Shown here: one piece after another, positions 25,492-35,035 of the stretch
Position numbering within the stretch: the first letter of the stretch is position 1
Layout of the letters: each line of letters opens with the position of its first letter
Assembly: GCA_910589045.1 (NCBI GenBank)
Contig: CAJUSH010000015.1
Span: 1 to 58,062 of the forward strand
Reading direction: 5' to 3'
DNA: 58,062 bases
Source of the DNA: an uncultured Eubacterium sp.
Lineage (GTDB): Bacteria > Bacillota_A > Clostridia > Lachnospirales > Lachnospiraceae
Translations under genes and position numbers: made by a program
Notes under the pieces: model-generated
Told to the model about the DNA's origin: nothing
Databases searched by the model: none
What the model saw: only the letters and a program-made list of their open reading frames with translations

Positions 25492-26154
25492 ATGGAAGCT
25501 TATGGGGATATTCAAAAAACCTCCGATCTGCTGGACGACGATCTGCGGGCGCAGATCGCAAATGTGTTCGGGAAGCTGACGGAGGATCTGGAGATTGTAG
25601 CAATTGTGGACAGCGGCGAGGAGAAAAGCAGAGAGCTGCTATCCCTGCTGTTTGATATGGAGACGCTGGGGGAGCATGTGTCCCTGACCGTGTGCGAAAA
25701 GGATACAAATCCCGGGGTGCAGGCAGAGTTTGACCCGGAGGGGCGCACCCCTGCCATGGGGCTGTACAGGGGCGGTGCCTACACGGGCATTGCGTTTTAC
25801 GGCGTGCCCGGGGGCAAGGAGATGAATTCCTTTGTGCTGGGCTGCTATAACGCGGCAGGCCCGGGCCAGCCGGTGGACAGGTGGGTGGAAAAAAAGCTCA
25901 CGAAGCTGAAAAAGGATTCCGACATGAAGGTGTTTGTGTCCCTGGCGTGTCATCACTGTGCAGCAACCGTCATCGGCGCACAGCATCTGGCGGCGTTAAG
26001 TCCGAGGCTCACCGCCACGATGATCGATGCCAATCTCTATCCGGATCTGGTGGAGACATACGGCATCGAGCGCGTACCGATGATTGTCATCAACGGGGAA
26101 AAGAAGCTGCTCGGGGAGAAATCCATGAAGGATCTGGCTGCTATTTTGGAGTGA
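25492..26154 (+). CDS. stand-alone AhpF N-terminal-domain-like dithiol protein
   Basis: 220 aa made of two thioredoxin folds, as in the N-terminal domain of AhpF. The second fold has the redox pair in LACHHCAATV (Cys153/Cys156) and the cis-Pro region ERVPMIVING. The flavin/NADH part of AhpF is absent and the frame ends naturally, so a separate thioredoxin reductase must supply electrons. RBS GGGAGGAG precedes ATG 25492. It lies 108 nt after ahpC and is presumably co-transcribed. Confidence 0.8.
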   Translation: MEAYGDIQKTSDLLDDDLRAQIANVFGKLTEDLEIVAIVDSGEEKSRELLSLLFDMETLGEHVSLTVCEKDTNPGVQAEFDPEGRTPAMGLYRGGAYTGIAFYGVPGGKEMNSFVLGCYNAAGPGQPVDRWVEKKLTKLKKDSDMKVFVSLACHHCAATVIGAQHLAALSPRLTATMIDANLYPDLVETYGIERVPMIVINGEKKLLGEKSMKDLAAILE

Positions 26155-26160
26155 CAGACG

Positions 26161-26985
26161 ATGGAATTTAGCCATGAGATTATTATGCCAAACGAGGGAC
26201 TGCCCTTTAAGATTTTTCTCTTTGAGGGCGGGAAGGGAAATTATTTCCGGAACAAGCACTGGCACCGTTCGGTGGAGCTGTTTGCGGTCTATGAGGGGGA
26301 GATCCGGTTTTATCTGGATGAAAAGGGATATCCTCTCAGGAAGGGGGAGTTTATACTTGTAAATTCCAATGAGATCCACTCCATCGACGCGCAGAAGCCG
26401 AACCGGACGATCGTGCTCCAGATTCCGTTAAAAACCTTCGAGGGCTACTATACGGGAGAACAGTTTATCCGGTTCTCACACACCGCCCGGGCGCAGGACC
26501 GGGCGGTCATGGAGCTGATCGGGGATATTTTCACCTCCTACGAGGAGAAGCACTGCGGCTATGAGATGAAGGTAAGGAGCCTTTATTTTATGCTGCTTTA
26601 TCTGCTGGTGACGGAATACCGGGAGACGAATGTCACGCCGGATATGGTGAAGTGGAATAAAAACCTGAACCGTCTTTCCCTGATCACGGATTACATAAAG
26701 GAAAATTACGATTCCGATCTCTCGCTGGAAACGCTGGCGAAAATTTTCGGCTATTCCCCGACCTATCTCTCACGGATGTTCCAGAAATATGCGGGGATCA
26801 ACTACCGGTCATACCTGCAGAGCATCCGTCTCGAGCGTGCATTGCAGGAGCTGTCCAACACGGACCACACGATCAGTGAGACGGCGCTTAACAACGGCTT
26901 TCCAAACAGCAGGGCGCTGGCGAAGGCCTTTCAGAAAAAGTACGGGATTTTACCAAGTGAATATTGCAAAAGGACAAGAAAGTGA
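26161..26985 (+). CDS. AraC-family regulator with N-terminal cupin
   Basis: 274 aa. The N-terminal half is a cupin-like sugar-sensing domain (KHWHRSVELFAVYEGEI with metal-type His residues; LRKGEFILVNSNEIHSID). The C-terminal 100 residues contain two helix-turn-helix units (LSLETLAKIFGYSPTYLSRM and ISETALNNGFPNSRALAKAF). It starts 6 nt after the AhpF-like gene but sits directly upstream of the pentose genes (DUF4867, isomerase, kinase), which it most likely activates. It is the first of two AraC-type regulators in the sugar region. Confidence 0.88.
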   Translation: MEFSHEIIMPNEGLPFKIFLFEGGKGNYFRNKHWHRSVELFAVYEGEIRFYLDEKGYPLRKGEFILVNSNEIHSIDAQKPNRTIVLQIPLKTFEGYYTGEQFIRFSHTARAQDRAVMELIGDIFTSYEEKHCGYEMKVRSLYFMLLYLLVTEYRETNVTPDMVKWNKNLNRLSLITDYIKENYDSDLSLETLAKIFGYSPTYLSRMFQKYAGINYRSYLQSIRLERALQELSNTDHTISETALNNGFPNSRALAKAFQKKYGILPSEYCKRTRK

Positions 26986-27064
26986 CATGGATTAGATAAT
27001 TTATTGAACGATGAACCGCAAAAAAATTGTTATCATGGTTTTATAAGATTTAGAAGGAGGAACC

Positions 27065-27688
27065 ATGATGAACATTCAGAAAGTGACAGACCATGCATTT
27101 GGCAGATATGGAAGAGTTCTGGAGGGGTATGACCTCGCCGGGATTCTCAAGGAAATGGAACATACGCCTTTGCCGAAGGAAGTCATTTACGTACCGTCCG
27201 TTGAGGCGCTGGAGGCCCTGCCCGAGGCAGAGAACCTGAAAAACCGCGCCTATGGCGGGCTGCCGATTCAGATCGGTTACTGCAACGGGGATAATCACAG
27301 GCTCAACGCCCTGGAATATCACCGCTCGAGCGAGATCAATATTGCAGTGACCGACATGATTCTGCTGCTGGGTGCGCAGCAGGATATCGAAGCGGACTGT
27401 ACGTATGACACTTCTTTGGTGGAGGCGTTTTTTGTGCCCGCAGGAACGGCGGTGGAGATGTATGCAACAACGCTTCACTATGCGCCCTGCAGCGCGGCGG
27501 AGGGCGGGTTTCGCTGTGTGGTCGTCCTTCCGGCAGGGACGAACACACAGCGGACCTTCCCGGTCGCAGACACGGGTGAGGATCGGCTGATCACGGCGAA
27601 AAACAAATGGCTGATCGCCCACGAGGATGCCGGGATCGAGGGTGCGTTCTGCGGCTTGAAGGGCGAGAATATCGATCTCGGAAAATAG
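27065..27688 (+). CDS. DUF4867 family cupin-like protein
   Basis: 207 aa, soluble. I recognise it as the DUF4867 type: YGGLPIQIGYCNGDN followed by LNALEYHRSSEINIAVTDM, then a jelly-roll-like C-terminal part with His and Glu residues (VEAFFVPAGTAVEMY). It could act as a sugar mutarotase or isomerase-like cupin, but no activity is established as far as I know. A strong RBS AAGGAGG precedes the tandem ATGs at 27065/27068. It is the first gene of the isomerase-kinase operon. Confidence 0.75.
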   Translation: MMNIQKVTDHAFGRYGRVLEGYDLAGILKEMEHTPLPKEVIYVPSVEALEALPEAENLKNRAYGGLPIQIGYCNGDNHRLNALEYHRSSEINIAVTDMILLLGAQQDIEADCTYDTSLVEAFFVPAGTAVEMYATTLHYAPCSAAEGGFRCVVVLPAGTNTQRTFPVADTGEDRLITAKNKWLIAHEDAGIEGAFCGLKGENIDLGK

Positions 27689-27759
27689 GGGAGCGGTATC
27701 AGGGACGGACGTTACAGCATTGATAAAAAATTTTATTTCAGGAAAGGCAGGTACATAAC

Positions 27760-29244
27760 ATGAAAAATACACCGGAATTAAAGATCGGCGTTGTCGCAGT
27801 GAGCAGGGACTGCTTCCCGGAGAGCTTATCCGTGACGAGACGGGAAGCGCTTATGAAGGCTTATCGGGAAAAATACGGGGATGCGGATATTTATGAGTGC
27901 CCTATCTGTATCGTGGAGAGCGAGATCCATATGGTACAGGCACTGGAGGATATCCGGAAAGCGGGCTGTAATGCGCTGGTTGTTTATCTTGGCAACTTCG
28001 GACCGGAGATTTCCGAGACGCTTCTGGCCAAGCATTTTGACGGCCCGAAAATGTTTGTTGCGGCTGCGGAGGAGACGGGCAGCAATCTGATTCAGGGAAG
28101 AGGGGATGCTTACTGCGGCATGTTAAATGCCAGCTACAATTTAAAGCTGCGGGGCGTAAAAGCATACATCCCGGAATATCCCATCGGAACCGCCGAGGAG
28201 TGCGCGGACATGATCGCACAGTTCCGGCCCATCGCAAAGGCGATCATCGGATTAAACAGCTTGAAGATCATCAGCTTCGGTCCGCGTCCGTTAAATTTCC
28301 TGGCGTGCAACGCGCCGATTCAGCAGCTTTACAACCTGGGCGTTGAGATCGAGGAGAACTCGGAGCTGGATCTGTTTGAGGCATTCGGAAAGCACGCGGG
28401 GGATGCGCGCATCCCGCAGATCATCCGGGAGATGGAGGAGGAGCTTGGTGCCGGCAACAAGAAGCCCGAGATTCTTGAGAAGCTCGCCCAGTACGAGCTG
28501 ACACTGAAGGACTGGGTTGCGGAGCACAGGGGCTACCGCGAGTATGTGGCGATCGCCGGTAAGTGCTGGCCTGCATTCCAGACGCAGTTCGGCTTCGTGC
28601 CCTGCTATGTAAACAGCCGCCTGGCTTCCCAGGGCATCCCGGTATCGTGTGAGGTGGATATTTACGGCGCGCTGAGCGAGTATATCGGAACGGTTGTCAG
28701 TGATGATATCGTGACGCTTCTGGATATCAACAACAACGTTCCGGCGGATATGTTCCGGGAGGACATCGAGGGCAAATTCCCCTATACCCACAAGGATACA
28801 TTCATGGGCTTCCACTGCGGCAACACGGCTGCAAGCAAGCTTTCCTTCTGTGAGATGCGCTATCAGCTCATCATGGCGCGATCCCTTCCCGAGGAGGTGA
28901 CACAGGGAACCCTCGAGGGCGACATCAGGCCCGGCGACATTACCTTCTTCCGTCTCCAGAGCACGGCGGACTGCAGGCTGAAGGCTTACATCGCACAGGG
29001 CGAGGTGCTCCCGGTAGCAAGCCGTTCCTTCGGCTCCATCGGCGTTTTTGCCATCCCCGAGATGGGAAGATTTTACCGCCATGTTTTAATCGAGGGCAAC
29101 TTCCCGCATCACGGAGCGGTGGCATTCGGAAATTACGGAAAAGCACTGTTTGAGGTGTTCAAGTACATCGGCGTTCCGGTGGAGGAGATCGGGTATAACC
29201 AGCCGGCAGGCGTCCGCTATCCCACGGAAAACCCCTGGAAGTAG
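27760..29244 (+). CDS. L-fucose/arabinose isomerase-family sugar isomerase
   Basis: 494 aa. The protein has the FucI/AraA-like three-domain fold features: an N-terminal domain with KIGVVAVSRDCFPES, Glu/Asp/His metal-site candidates in the second half (CEVDIYGALSEYIG, FHCGNTA) and GNFPHHGAVAFGNYG near the C-terminus. Such enzymes interconvert aldose and ketose using Mn2+. With the xylulokinase gene 45 nt downstream and no xylA in the window, it probably feeds a pentulose to that kinase; D-xylose, D-arabinose or a related sugar are candidates. RBS AGGAAAGG precedes ATG 27760. Confidence 0.82.
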   Translation: MKNTPELKIGVVAVSRDCFPESLSVTRREALMKAYREKYGDADIYECPICIVESEIHMVQALEDIRKAGCNALVVYLGNFGPEISETLLAKHFDGPKMFVAAAEETGSNLIQGRGDAYCGMLNASYNLKLRGVKAYIPEYPIGTAEECADMIAQFRPIAKAIIGLNSLKIISFGPRPLNFLACNAPIQQLYNLGVEIEENSELDLFEAFGKHAGDARIPQIIREMEEELGAGNKKPEILEKLAQYELTLKDWVAEHRGYREYVAIAGKCWPAFQTQFGFVPCYVNSRLASQGIPVSCEVDIYGALSEYIGTVVSDDIVTLLDINNNVPADMFREDIEGKFPYTHKDTFMGFHCGNTAASKLSFCEMRYQLIMARSLPEEVTQGTLEGDIRPGDITFFRLQSTADCRLKAYIAQGEVLPVASRSFGSIGVFAIPEMGRFYRHVLIEGNFPHHGAVAFGNYGKALFEVFKYIGVPVEEIGYNQPAGVRYPTENPWK

Positions 29245-29289
29245 GAGAAGCTCAGGAAGGCAAAATGCGAAGAAAGAGAGGGTAAAGGG

Positions 29290-30756
29290 ATGTTATATAT
29301 CGGAGTGGACCTTGGGACCTCCGCGGTAAAGCTCCTGTTGATGGACGAGAGCGGAAAAATCCATAAGATCGTGTCAAAGGAATATCCGCTGTATTTCCCG
29401 CATCCGGGCTGGTCAGAGCAAAACCCCGGGGACTGGTACGACCAGTCCCTCGCGGGTATGAAAGAGCTTACCGCGGATTGCGATAAGAGCCGGATTGCGG
29501 GTATCAGCTTCGGCGGGCAGATGCACGGGCTGGTTGTTTTAGACCGGGAGGATGCCGTCATCCGGCCGGCGATTTTGTGGAACGACGGACGCACGGCGGC
29601 GGAGACGGACTATTTAAACGAGGTGGTCGGAAAGGAGAAGCTCTCGGCGTACACGGCGAATATCGCTTTTGCCGGGTTTACCGCGCCGAAGCTTTTGTGG
29701 ATGAAAAAGAACGAGCCGGAGCATTTCGCAAAAATCGAGCGGATTATGCTTCCGAAGGATTACCTCGCTTACCGTTTAAGCGGCGTGCACTGCACCGACT
29801 ATTCGGATGCGTCTGGCATGCTGCTGCTGGATGTGAAAAACCGCTGCTGGTCAAAGGAGATGCTTGAGATCTGCGGCATTTCAAAGTCGCAGCTTCCGAA
29901 GCTTTTTGAGAGCTACGAGGTCGTCGGAACGCTAAAGGATGCGCTTGCGGCAAAGCTTGGCTTCCCGAAGGGGGTAAAGATTATCGCCGGGGCGGGGGAC
30001 AACGCGGCGGCAGCCGTTGGAACCGGGACCGTGGGGGAGGGCATGTGCAACATTTCCCTCGGAACCTCGGGAACGATTTTTATTTCCAGCAAATCCTTCG
30101 GGGTGGATGCCAACAACGCGCTGCACTCCTTTGACCATGCGGACGGGTGCTACCATCTCATGGGCTGTATGCTCAGCGCCGCGTCCTGCAATAAGTGGTG
30201 GATGGACGAGATTTTAAAAACGGCGGAGTATGCACAGGAGCAGGCAGAGATTACAAAGCTGGGGGAGAATACGGTATTTTACCTCCCCTATCTCATGGGC
30301 GAGCGCTCGCCCCACAATGACCCGCTGGCCCGGGCTGCCTTTATCGGCATGTCGATGGATACTACCCGTGCGGACATGACCCAGGCGGTGCTGGAGGGTG
30401 TTGCCTTCGGGCTGCGGGATTCGCTGGAGGTGGCGCGCAGCCTCGGCATTCGGATCGAGCGGACGAAGATCTGCGGCGGCGGTGCAAAAAGCCCCCTCTG
30501 GAAGAAGATCATTGCAAATGTCATGAACGTGAGCGTGGATGTGATCGAGAGCGAGGAGGGCCCCGGCTACGGCGGCGCGATGCTGGCCGCGGTGGGCTGC
30601 GGCGCGTTTGCAAGCGTTCAGGAGGCGGCAGAAAAGCTCGTGAAGGTGACAGACACCGTGGAGCCGGAGGCAGCGCTTGTGGCAAAGTATGAGAAGCAGT
30701 ATGCGAAATTCCGGCAGATTTATCCGGCGTTAAAGACGCTGTTCCATAACGGCTGA
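29290..30756 (+). CDS. xylB: xylulokinase (FGGY family)
   Basis: 488 aa, standard XylB size. Phosphorylates D-xylulose to D-xylulose-5-phosphate with ATP, feeding the pentose-phosphate pathway. It has the FGGY N-terminal phosphate motif GVDLGTSAVK, the substrate motif GISFGGQMHGLV, the second-domain GTSGTIF, and the C-terminal ATP motif KICGGGAKSPLW. The MHGLV motif favours xylulose over glycerol or gluconate. It follows the isomerase and ends before a hairpin (30774-30803). Confidence 0.92.
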   Translation: MLYIGVDLGTSAVKLLLMDESGKIHKIVSKEYPLYFPHPGWSEQNPGDWYDQSLAGMKELTADCDKSRIAGISFGGQMHGLVVLDREDAVIRPAILWNDGRTAAETDYLNEVVGKEKLSAYTANIAFAGFTAPKLLWMKKNEPEHFAKIERIMLPKDYLAYRLSGVHCTDYSDASGMLLLDVKNRCWSKEMLEICGISKSQLPKLFESYEVVGTLKDALAAKLGFPKGVKIIAGAGDNAAAAVGTGTVGEGMCNISLGTSGTIFISSKSFGVDANNALHSFDHADGCYHLMGCMLSAASCNKWWMDEILKTAEYAQEQAEITKLGENTVFYLPYLMGERSPHNDPLARAAFIGMSMDTTRADMTQAVLEGVAFGLRDSLEVARSLGIRIERTKICGGGAKSPLWKKIIANVMNVSVDVIESEEGPGYGGAMLAAVGCGAFASVQEAAEKLVKVTDTVEPEAALVAKYEKQYAKFRQIYPALKTLFHNG

Positions 30757-30773
30757 AACCGGTTTGGGCAAGG

Positions 30774-30803
30774 GCGCCCGGTGAGGCGAGCTTTACCGGG
30801 CGC
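30774..30803 (+). other. intercistronic hairpin after xylB
   Basis: GCGCCCGGT (30774-30782) pairs with ACCGGGCGC (30795-30803); no U-tract follows. It is more likely an RNA-processing or stability element than a full terminator. Confidence 0.4.
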
Positions 30804-30827
30804 GCGTCGGATGCCGGCGGAGTAAAG

Positions 30828-31931
30828 ATGAAGCGAATCAAAAGAATCAAAATCAGAAAGAGCAGTTATACGGGATATTTGATCATGACGGTTTTGCTTG
30901 TGGGGATCACGATGATCGCAGGTGTTCTCATTTTCCGCTTTTACTTTGATCATTTTACGGCGGAGACGGATGCGAACCGGTATGACAGCTATTATGTGAT
31001 GATTGCGGAGGACAGCAACACGTCCCTCTGGCAGTCGATTTATGAGGGTGCTTATGAGGCGGGACTTCGCGAAAACAGCTATGTGGATTTGCTCAATGAC
31101 TCCTTCGACAATAATTATTCCAAAGAGGACCTGATGCGCATCGCCATCGCCTCCGAGGTAGACGGTATAATCGTTGCCGCAGATGAGAGCGCCGGGATGA
31201 CGGAGCTGATCGACGAGGCGGTGGAAGCGGGCATACCGGTCGTCACGCTCTACGGCGACAACACCAAAAGCAGGCGGTGTGCGTTTGTGGGGATCGGAAG
31301 CTATGACCTGGGAAGGGAGTACGGCAGGGAGGTGCTCCAGATCGTGAGGGAGAAGCAGGAGCTGCAGGTGCAGCAGACAAACGGACAGGCACAAGTCACC
31401 CTGACGCAGGAGACAGGCCCGGTGAAGGTGGCGGTTTTAGTGGACGCCCATGCCCAGGACTACGGGCAGAACATTCTCTGCTCCGGCATACAGGAGACGA
31501 TCGAGAAGGAGAAGAAGGACGATACACGGATTGAGCTTTCCCTTGTGTCCATCGACAATACAAACGCCTTTTTCGTGGAGGAGTCCATCCGGGATCTTTT
31601 TATGGAGGGGGAGCTGCCGGATATCATCGTGTGTCTGAACGAGCTGGACACGACCTGTGTTTACCGTGCGGCGGTGGACTATAACCGGGTGGGGCAGGTG
31701 AGCATTCTCGGCTACTACGATTCCGAGACGATCTTAAAGGCCATTGAGCGGAATGTGATCTATGCGACGATATCCATCGATACGATGCAGATGGGAAGCT
31801 TCTGCGTGGATGCGCTGACGGAGTACAACACCCTCGGCAACACCAGCCAGTATTTTATAGCGGATATCGCCCTGATCAACCGGGAAAACGTTTCGAAATA
31901 TATCGGGGAGGTGGCGGACAATGATCGATAG
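30828..31931 (+). CDS. membrane-anchored sugar-binding sensor (XylFII-like)
   Basis: 367 aa. One membrane helix at residues 16-38, then an extracellular periplasmic-binding-protein domain of the ribose/xylose type (about 55-355: DSYYVMIAEDSNTSLWQSI, DGIIVAADESAGM). It has no lipobox and no permease. It overlaps the histidine kinase gene by 11 nt, and the kinase and YesN-like regulator follow. This is the arrangement of the Clostridium XylFII-LytS/YesN system, in which an anchored binding protein passes the D-xylose signal to the kinase. The sugar here is inferred from the neighbours. Confidence 0.8.
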   Translation: MKRIKRIKIRKSSYTGYLIMTVLLVGITMIAGVLIFRFYFDHFTAETDANRYDSYYVMIAEDSNTSLWQSIYEGAYEAGLRENSYVDLLNDSFDNNYSKEDLMRIAIASEVDGIIVAADESAGMTELIDEAVEAGIPVVTLYGDNTKSRRCAFVGIGSYDLGREYGREVLQIVREKQELQVQQTNGQAQVTLTQETGPVKVAVLVDAHAQDYGQNILCSGIQETIEKEKKDDTRIELSLVSIDNTNAFFVEESIRDLFMEGELPDIIVCLNELDTTCVYRAAVDYNRVGQVSILGYYDSETILKAIERNVIYATISIDTMQMGSFCVDALTEYNTLGNTSQYFIADIALINRENVSKYIGEVADNDR

Positions 31932-33402
31932 GCTGCACCGCCTGCTCAACCAATCCCTGCAGGGCAAGATCAGCAGCATTTACATTCTGACCAACGCGTT
32001 CGTCTGTCTGGTCAATCTGCTCCTGATTCTGGGGATCAACCAGATGTCAAACGAGATGGAGCTGGTATATCGGGACAATTTAAAGCTGAATGAGCTGACG
32101 GCAGTGCTGAACAGCGTGCAGGATTATATGACCGAATATCTGGATGCCAAGGCCAGCGATTCGCTGGAGGAGTATTACCGCAGCTCGGAGCGCTATCTTG
32201 CACTGGTGGAGGAGCTGGGGGACGAGGTGAGCGCAAGCGCCTTTGACCGCATGAAGCGCAATATCCGGCACATGTCCGCCCATTATCTGGACCTCACAGA
32301 TCAGACCATCGAGGCGAAGCGGGGGCGCAACGTGGAGAAATACCGGATCCGCTACGAGAGCGCGACCCGGATGTATGACTACATCAGCACCTACATCGGC
32401 AGCCTGAACAACCAGCAGTTCAAAAATAATTCCGCCAATTACAGTGAGCTGGCCCAGGCGTTCCGGCTGTTTGAGACGGTGGGTATCGGCATTATCGCGA
32501 TCGTCATTTTTCTGAATGTCAGCATCATCATCAAGCTGGTCGGCACGATCATCCGTCCGCTGAAAACACTGGCGCGCGCGGCGGATGAGGTTGCGAAGGG
32601 AAATTTCGGCATTGAGCTTCTGGAGGTGGAGTCACGCGACGAGATCGGCGTGGTGACGGGGGCCTTCAACCAGATGGTGATCAGTATACGGGAGTACATT
32701 GAGCGCATCCGCCGCAGTATGGAGGTGGAGCGCGCCATGAAGGAGAAGGAATTTCTGATGGAGGCGCACCTGAAGGACGCGCAGCTAAAGTATCTGCAGG
32801 CACAGATCAACCCGCATTTTCTCTTTAACACCTTAAACGCCAGCGCGCAGCTTGCCATGCTTGAGGGCGCGGAGAGAACCTACCGCTATGTACAGAATGT
32901 GGCGGAGTTTTTCCGCTATAACGTCAAAAACAGCAGTGCGAATGTCACGGTCCGCGAGGAGATCGAGCTGGTGGATAATTATATCTACATTTTAAATGTG
33001 CGCTTTTCCGGGGATATTCACTATGAGAAAGACGTGGACGAGGAGCTTTTGCAGATTGAGATGCCGAGCATGATCCTGCAGCCGCTTGTGGAAAACTGCG
33101 TCAATCACGGCATCCGTGAGATGGCGGGAGAGGGAAGGATCTGGCTGTCCGTCTACGAAAGGGACGGGTGCGCCTGCATCAGCGTCCGGGACAACGGCGT
33201 GGGAATCTGCCCCGACGTGATCGAAAAGATTTTAAGCGGTACCTACAAGGAGGGGGAGCTGGGTACGGATTCCAACGGAATCGGGATGGATAACGTGGCT
33301 GCGCGGCTGAAGCTTTTTACGGGGCGGGAGGATGTTATGGCGATCAAAAGCGGGGGCACAGGCCAGGGAACGGAAATTATTATTTATCTGCCCTTCACGT
33401 AA
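31921..33402 (+). CDS. sensor histidine kinase (LytS/YesM type)
   Basis: 493 aa. Two membrane helices (about 20-42 and 188-210) flank an extracellular helical domain. A HAMP domain follows (211-265), then the His-kinase motif AQINPHFLFNTLN with His299, and an ATP-binding domain with NCVNHG, RDNGVGI and GIGMDN. The sensor domain lacks a binding-protein fold, so it likely receives its signal from the XylFII-like protein encoded immediately upstream with overlapping codons. It should phosphorylate the response regulator encoded 15 nt downstream. Confidence 0.92.
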   Translation: MIDRLHRLLNQSLQGKISSIYILTNAFVCLVNLLLILGINQMSNEMELVYRDNLKLNELTAVLNSVQDYMTEYLDAKASDSLEEYYRSSERYLALVEELGDEVSASAFDRMKRNIRHMSAHYLDLTDQTIEAKRGRNVEKYRIRYESATRMYDYISTYIGSLNNQQFKNNSANYSELAQAFRLFETVGIGIIAIVIFLNVSIIIKLVGTIIRPLKTLARAADEVAKGNFGIELLEVESRDEIGVVTGAFNQMVISIREYIERIRRSMEVERAMKEKEFLMEAHLKDAQLKYLQAQINPHFLFNTLNASAQLAMLEGAERTYRYVQNVAEFFRYNVKNSSANVTVREEIELVDNYIYILNVRFSGDIHYEKDVDEELLQIEMPSMILQPLVENCVNHGIREMAGEGRIWLSVYERDGCACISVRDNGVGICPDVIEKILSGTYKEGELGTDSNGIGMDNVAARLKLFTGREDVMAIKSGGTGQGTEIIIYLPFT

Positions 33403-33416
33403 ACGGGAGGAAGCTG

Positions 33417-35006
33417 ATGTACAAAATTATGCTTGCGGATGACGAGGGGATCGTCATCGACTCGCTGAAATTTATTATCGAGAAGGAATTTGGGGATGCC
33501 TGTGTTGTGGAGTACGCCAAAACGGGAAGGAGCGTCATCGAGCTGGCCGAGCGGTTTCGGCCGGACCTTGCCATCATGGACATCCAGATGCCGGGAATCA
33601 ACGGGATCGAGGCCATGCGGGAGATCCGCAAAAGCAATCAGAATGTCCTCTTTGTGGTTATGTCCGCCTACGATAAGTTTGACTACGCGAAGGAGGCCAT
33701 TAAGCTGGGGGTTTTGGAATATATCACAAAGCCGATGGAGCGGACAAGGATCATTTCCATTCTGCGAAAGGGAATCGGGATGATCGACCGGGAGCGGGAG
33801 AAGCGCAGCAATGATCTTCTGGTGAAGGAAAAGCTCGAGACAGTGATTCCCATTATTGAGAACGGGCTTATCTACGATATCCTTTTGCAGGAAAAGTTTA
33901 CGGAGGATATCGAAAATTACAAGACAATCCTCGGCTTCGACAAGCCCTGCGCGTATATGATGTCCATTGTCTGCGGGGACAGGCAGGTCGGGAACCATAT
34001 GACAAATGCCGTCGGCAGCAGCGTGAAGATGCAGCAGCACTATCAGGAGGTGCGCGCCTGTGTCAAGGAATATTTTGACTGTATCGTCGGAACTGTCATG
34101 TCAAACAAGCTGGCGGTTTTGGTCCCGTGTGACAGGGATAAGATGGATTACAACGAGCGGATCGAGCTGATTGATAAGGCGCGGGAGCTTGTGAGGCGGA
34201 TGCGGGGAAAGACCGGCATCAGCTTCCGGATCGGGATCGGGAAGGCCGGCGTGCTGCAGGAGATGGGCGGCTCCTACAATGAGGCGCTCAATGCCCTGGT
34301 CATGACGACGGGCAGCGTTGCGCACGCGGACGATCTGCCGATTGGCTGCGATTATGCGGGGGATTACCCGATCCACCTGGAAAAAAAGCTTTTTGACGAG
34401 CTGGAAAAGGGCGAGGTTGACGGTGTGCCTGCCACTGCCCGGACGTTTTTCCGCTGGATGGCGGAGAACAACCCGGACAATGTCATGTCCATCCGCCTGA
34501 AAATACTGGAGTTTGTTCTTTATGCGGAGCAAATTGCTTACAAGAAGGGCGGGATGACCTATCATTTCTCTTCCAGGCAGGACTACCTGCCGACCATTAT
34601 GGCTCTGGACGGGCTCGATGCGCTGCGCGACTGGTTTTTGAACAAGATGGGGCACGCCTGCCAGAATATTTTGCGGAAGCGTGAGGAGAAGGCCGGCAGT
34701 ATTATTGAGATGGCGGAGGGCTATATTAAAGAAAATTTCCACAGGGATATTTCCCTGGATGAGGTTTCCAGGACGGTCAACATCAGCCCCTATTATTTCA
34801 GCAAAATCTTTAAGGAGGGAACCGGGAAAAATTTTATTGAGTATCTTACGAACATCCGCATCGAGCGGGCAAAGGAGCTGCTGAGCACGACGGAGTATTC
34901 CATGAAGGAGATCTGTGCCCTGTGCGGGTATGCCGACCCCAATTACTTCAGCCGCTCCTTTAAGAAAAACGTCGGCGTTACCCCGACAGAATACAAACAC
35001 GCATAA
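33417..35006 (+). CDS. YesN-type response regulator with AraC DNA-binding domain
   Basis: 529 aa. The receiver domain (1-120) has DDEG and the phospho-acceptor Asp in LAIMDIQMPGING, with the conserved Thr/Ser VMSAYD and Lys EYITKPME. A long middle region (130-420) is typical of YesN proteins. The C-terminal AraC-type domain (about 430-525) has two helix-turn-helix units (ISLDEVSRTVNISPYYFSKI and MKEICALCGYADPNYFSRSF). RBS GGGAGG precedes ATG 33417. It probably activates the ABC sugar transporter operon at 36278-40410. Confidence 0.93.
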   Translation: MYKIMLADDEGIVIDSLKFIIEKEFGDACVVEYAKTGRSVIELAERFRPDLAIMDIQMPGINGIEAMREIRKSNQNVLFVVMSAYDKFDYAKEAIKLGVLEYITKPMERTRIISILRKGIGMIDREREKRSNDLLVKEKLETVIPIIENGLIYDILLQEKFTEDIENYKTILGFDKPCAYMMSIVCGDRQVGNHMTNAVGSSVKMQQHYQEVRACVKEYFDCIVGTVMSNKLAVLVPCDRDKMDYNERIELIDKARELVRRMRGKTGISFRIGIGKAGVLQEMGGSYNEALNALVMTTGSVAHADDLPIGCDYAGDYPIHLEKKLFDELEKGEVDGVPATARTFFRWMAENNPDNVMSIRLKILEFVLYAEQIAYKKGGMTYHFSSRQDYLPTIMALDGLDALRDWFLNKMGHACQNILRKREEKAGSIIEMAEGYIKENFHRDISLDEVSRTVNISPYYFSKIFKEGTGKNFIEYLTNIRIERAKELLSTTEYSMKEICALCGYADPNYFSRSFKKNVGVTPTEYKHA

Positions 35007-35035
35007 TCGTTTCGGAAGGAGGCATCCTCAGAAAA

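Noticed and set aside
34101..35000. 299-codon antisense frame over the YesN regulator
   Set aside because: A shadow of the real response regulator; no RBS and no recognisable motif.
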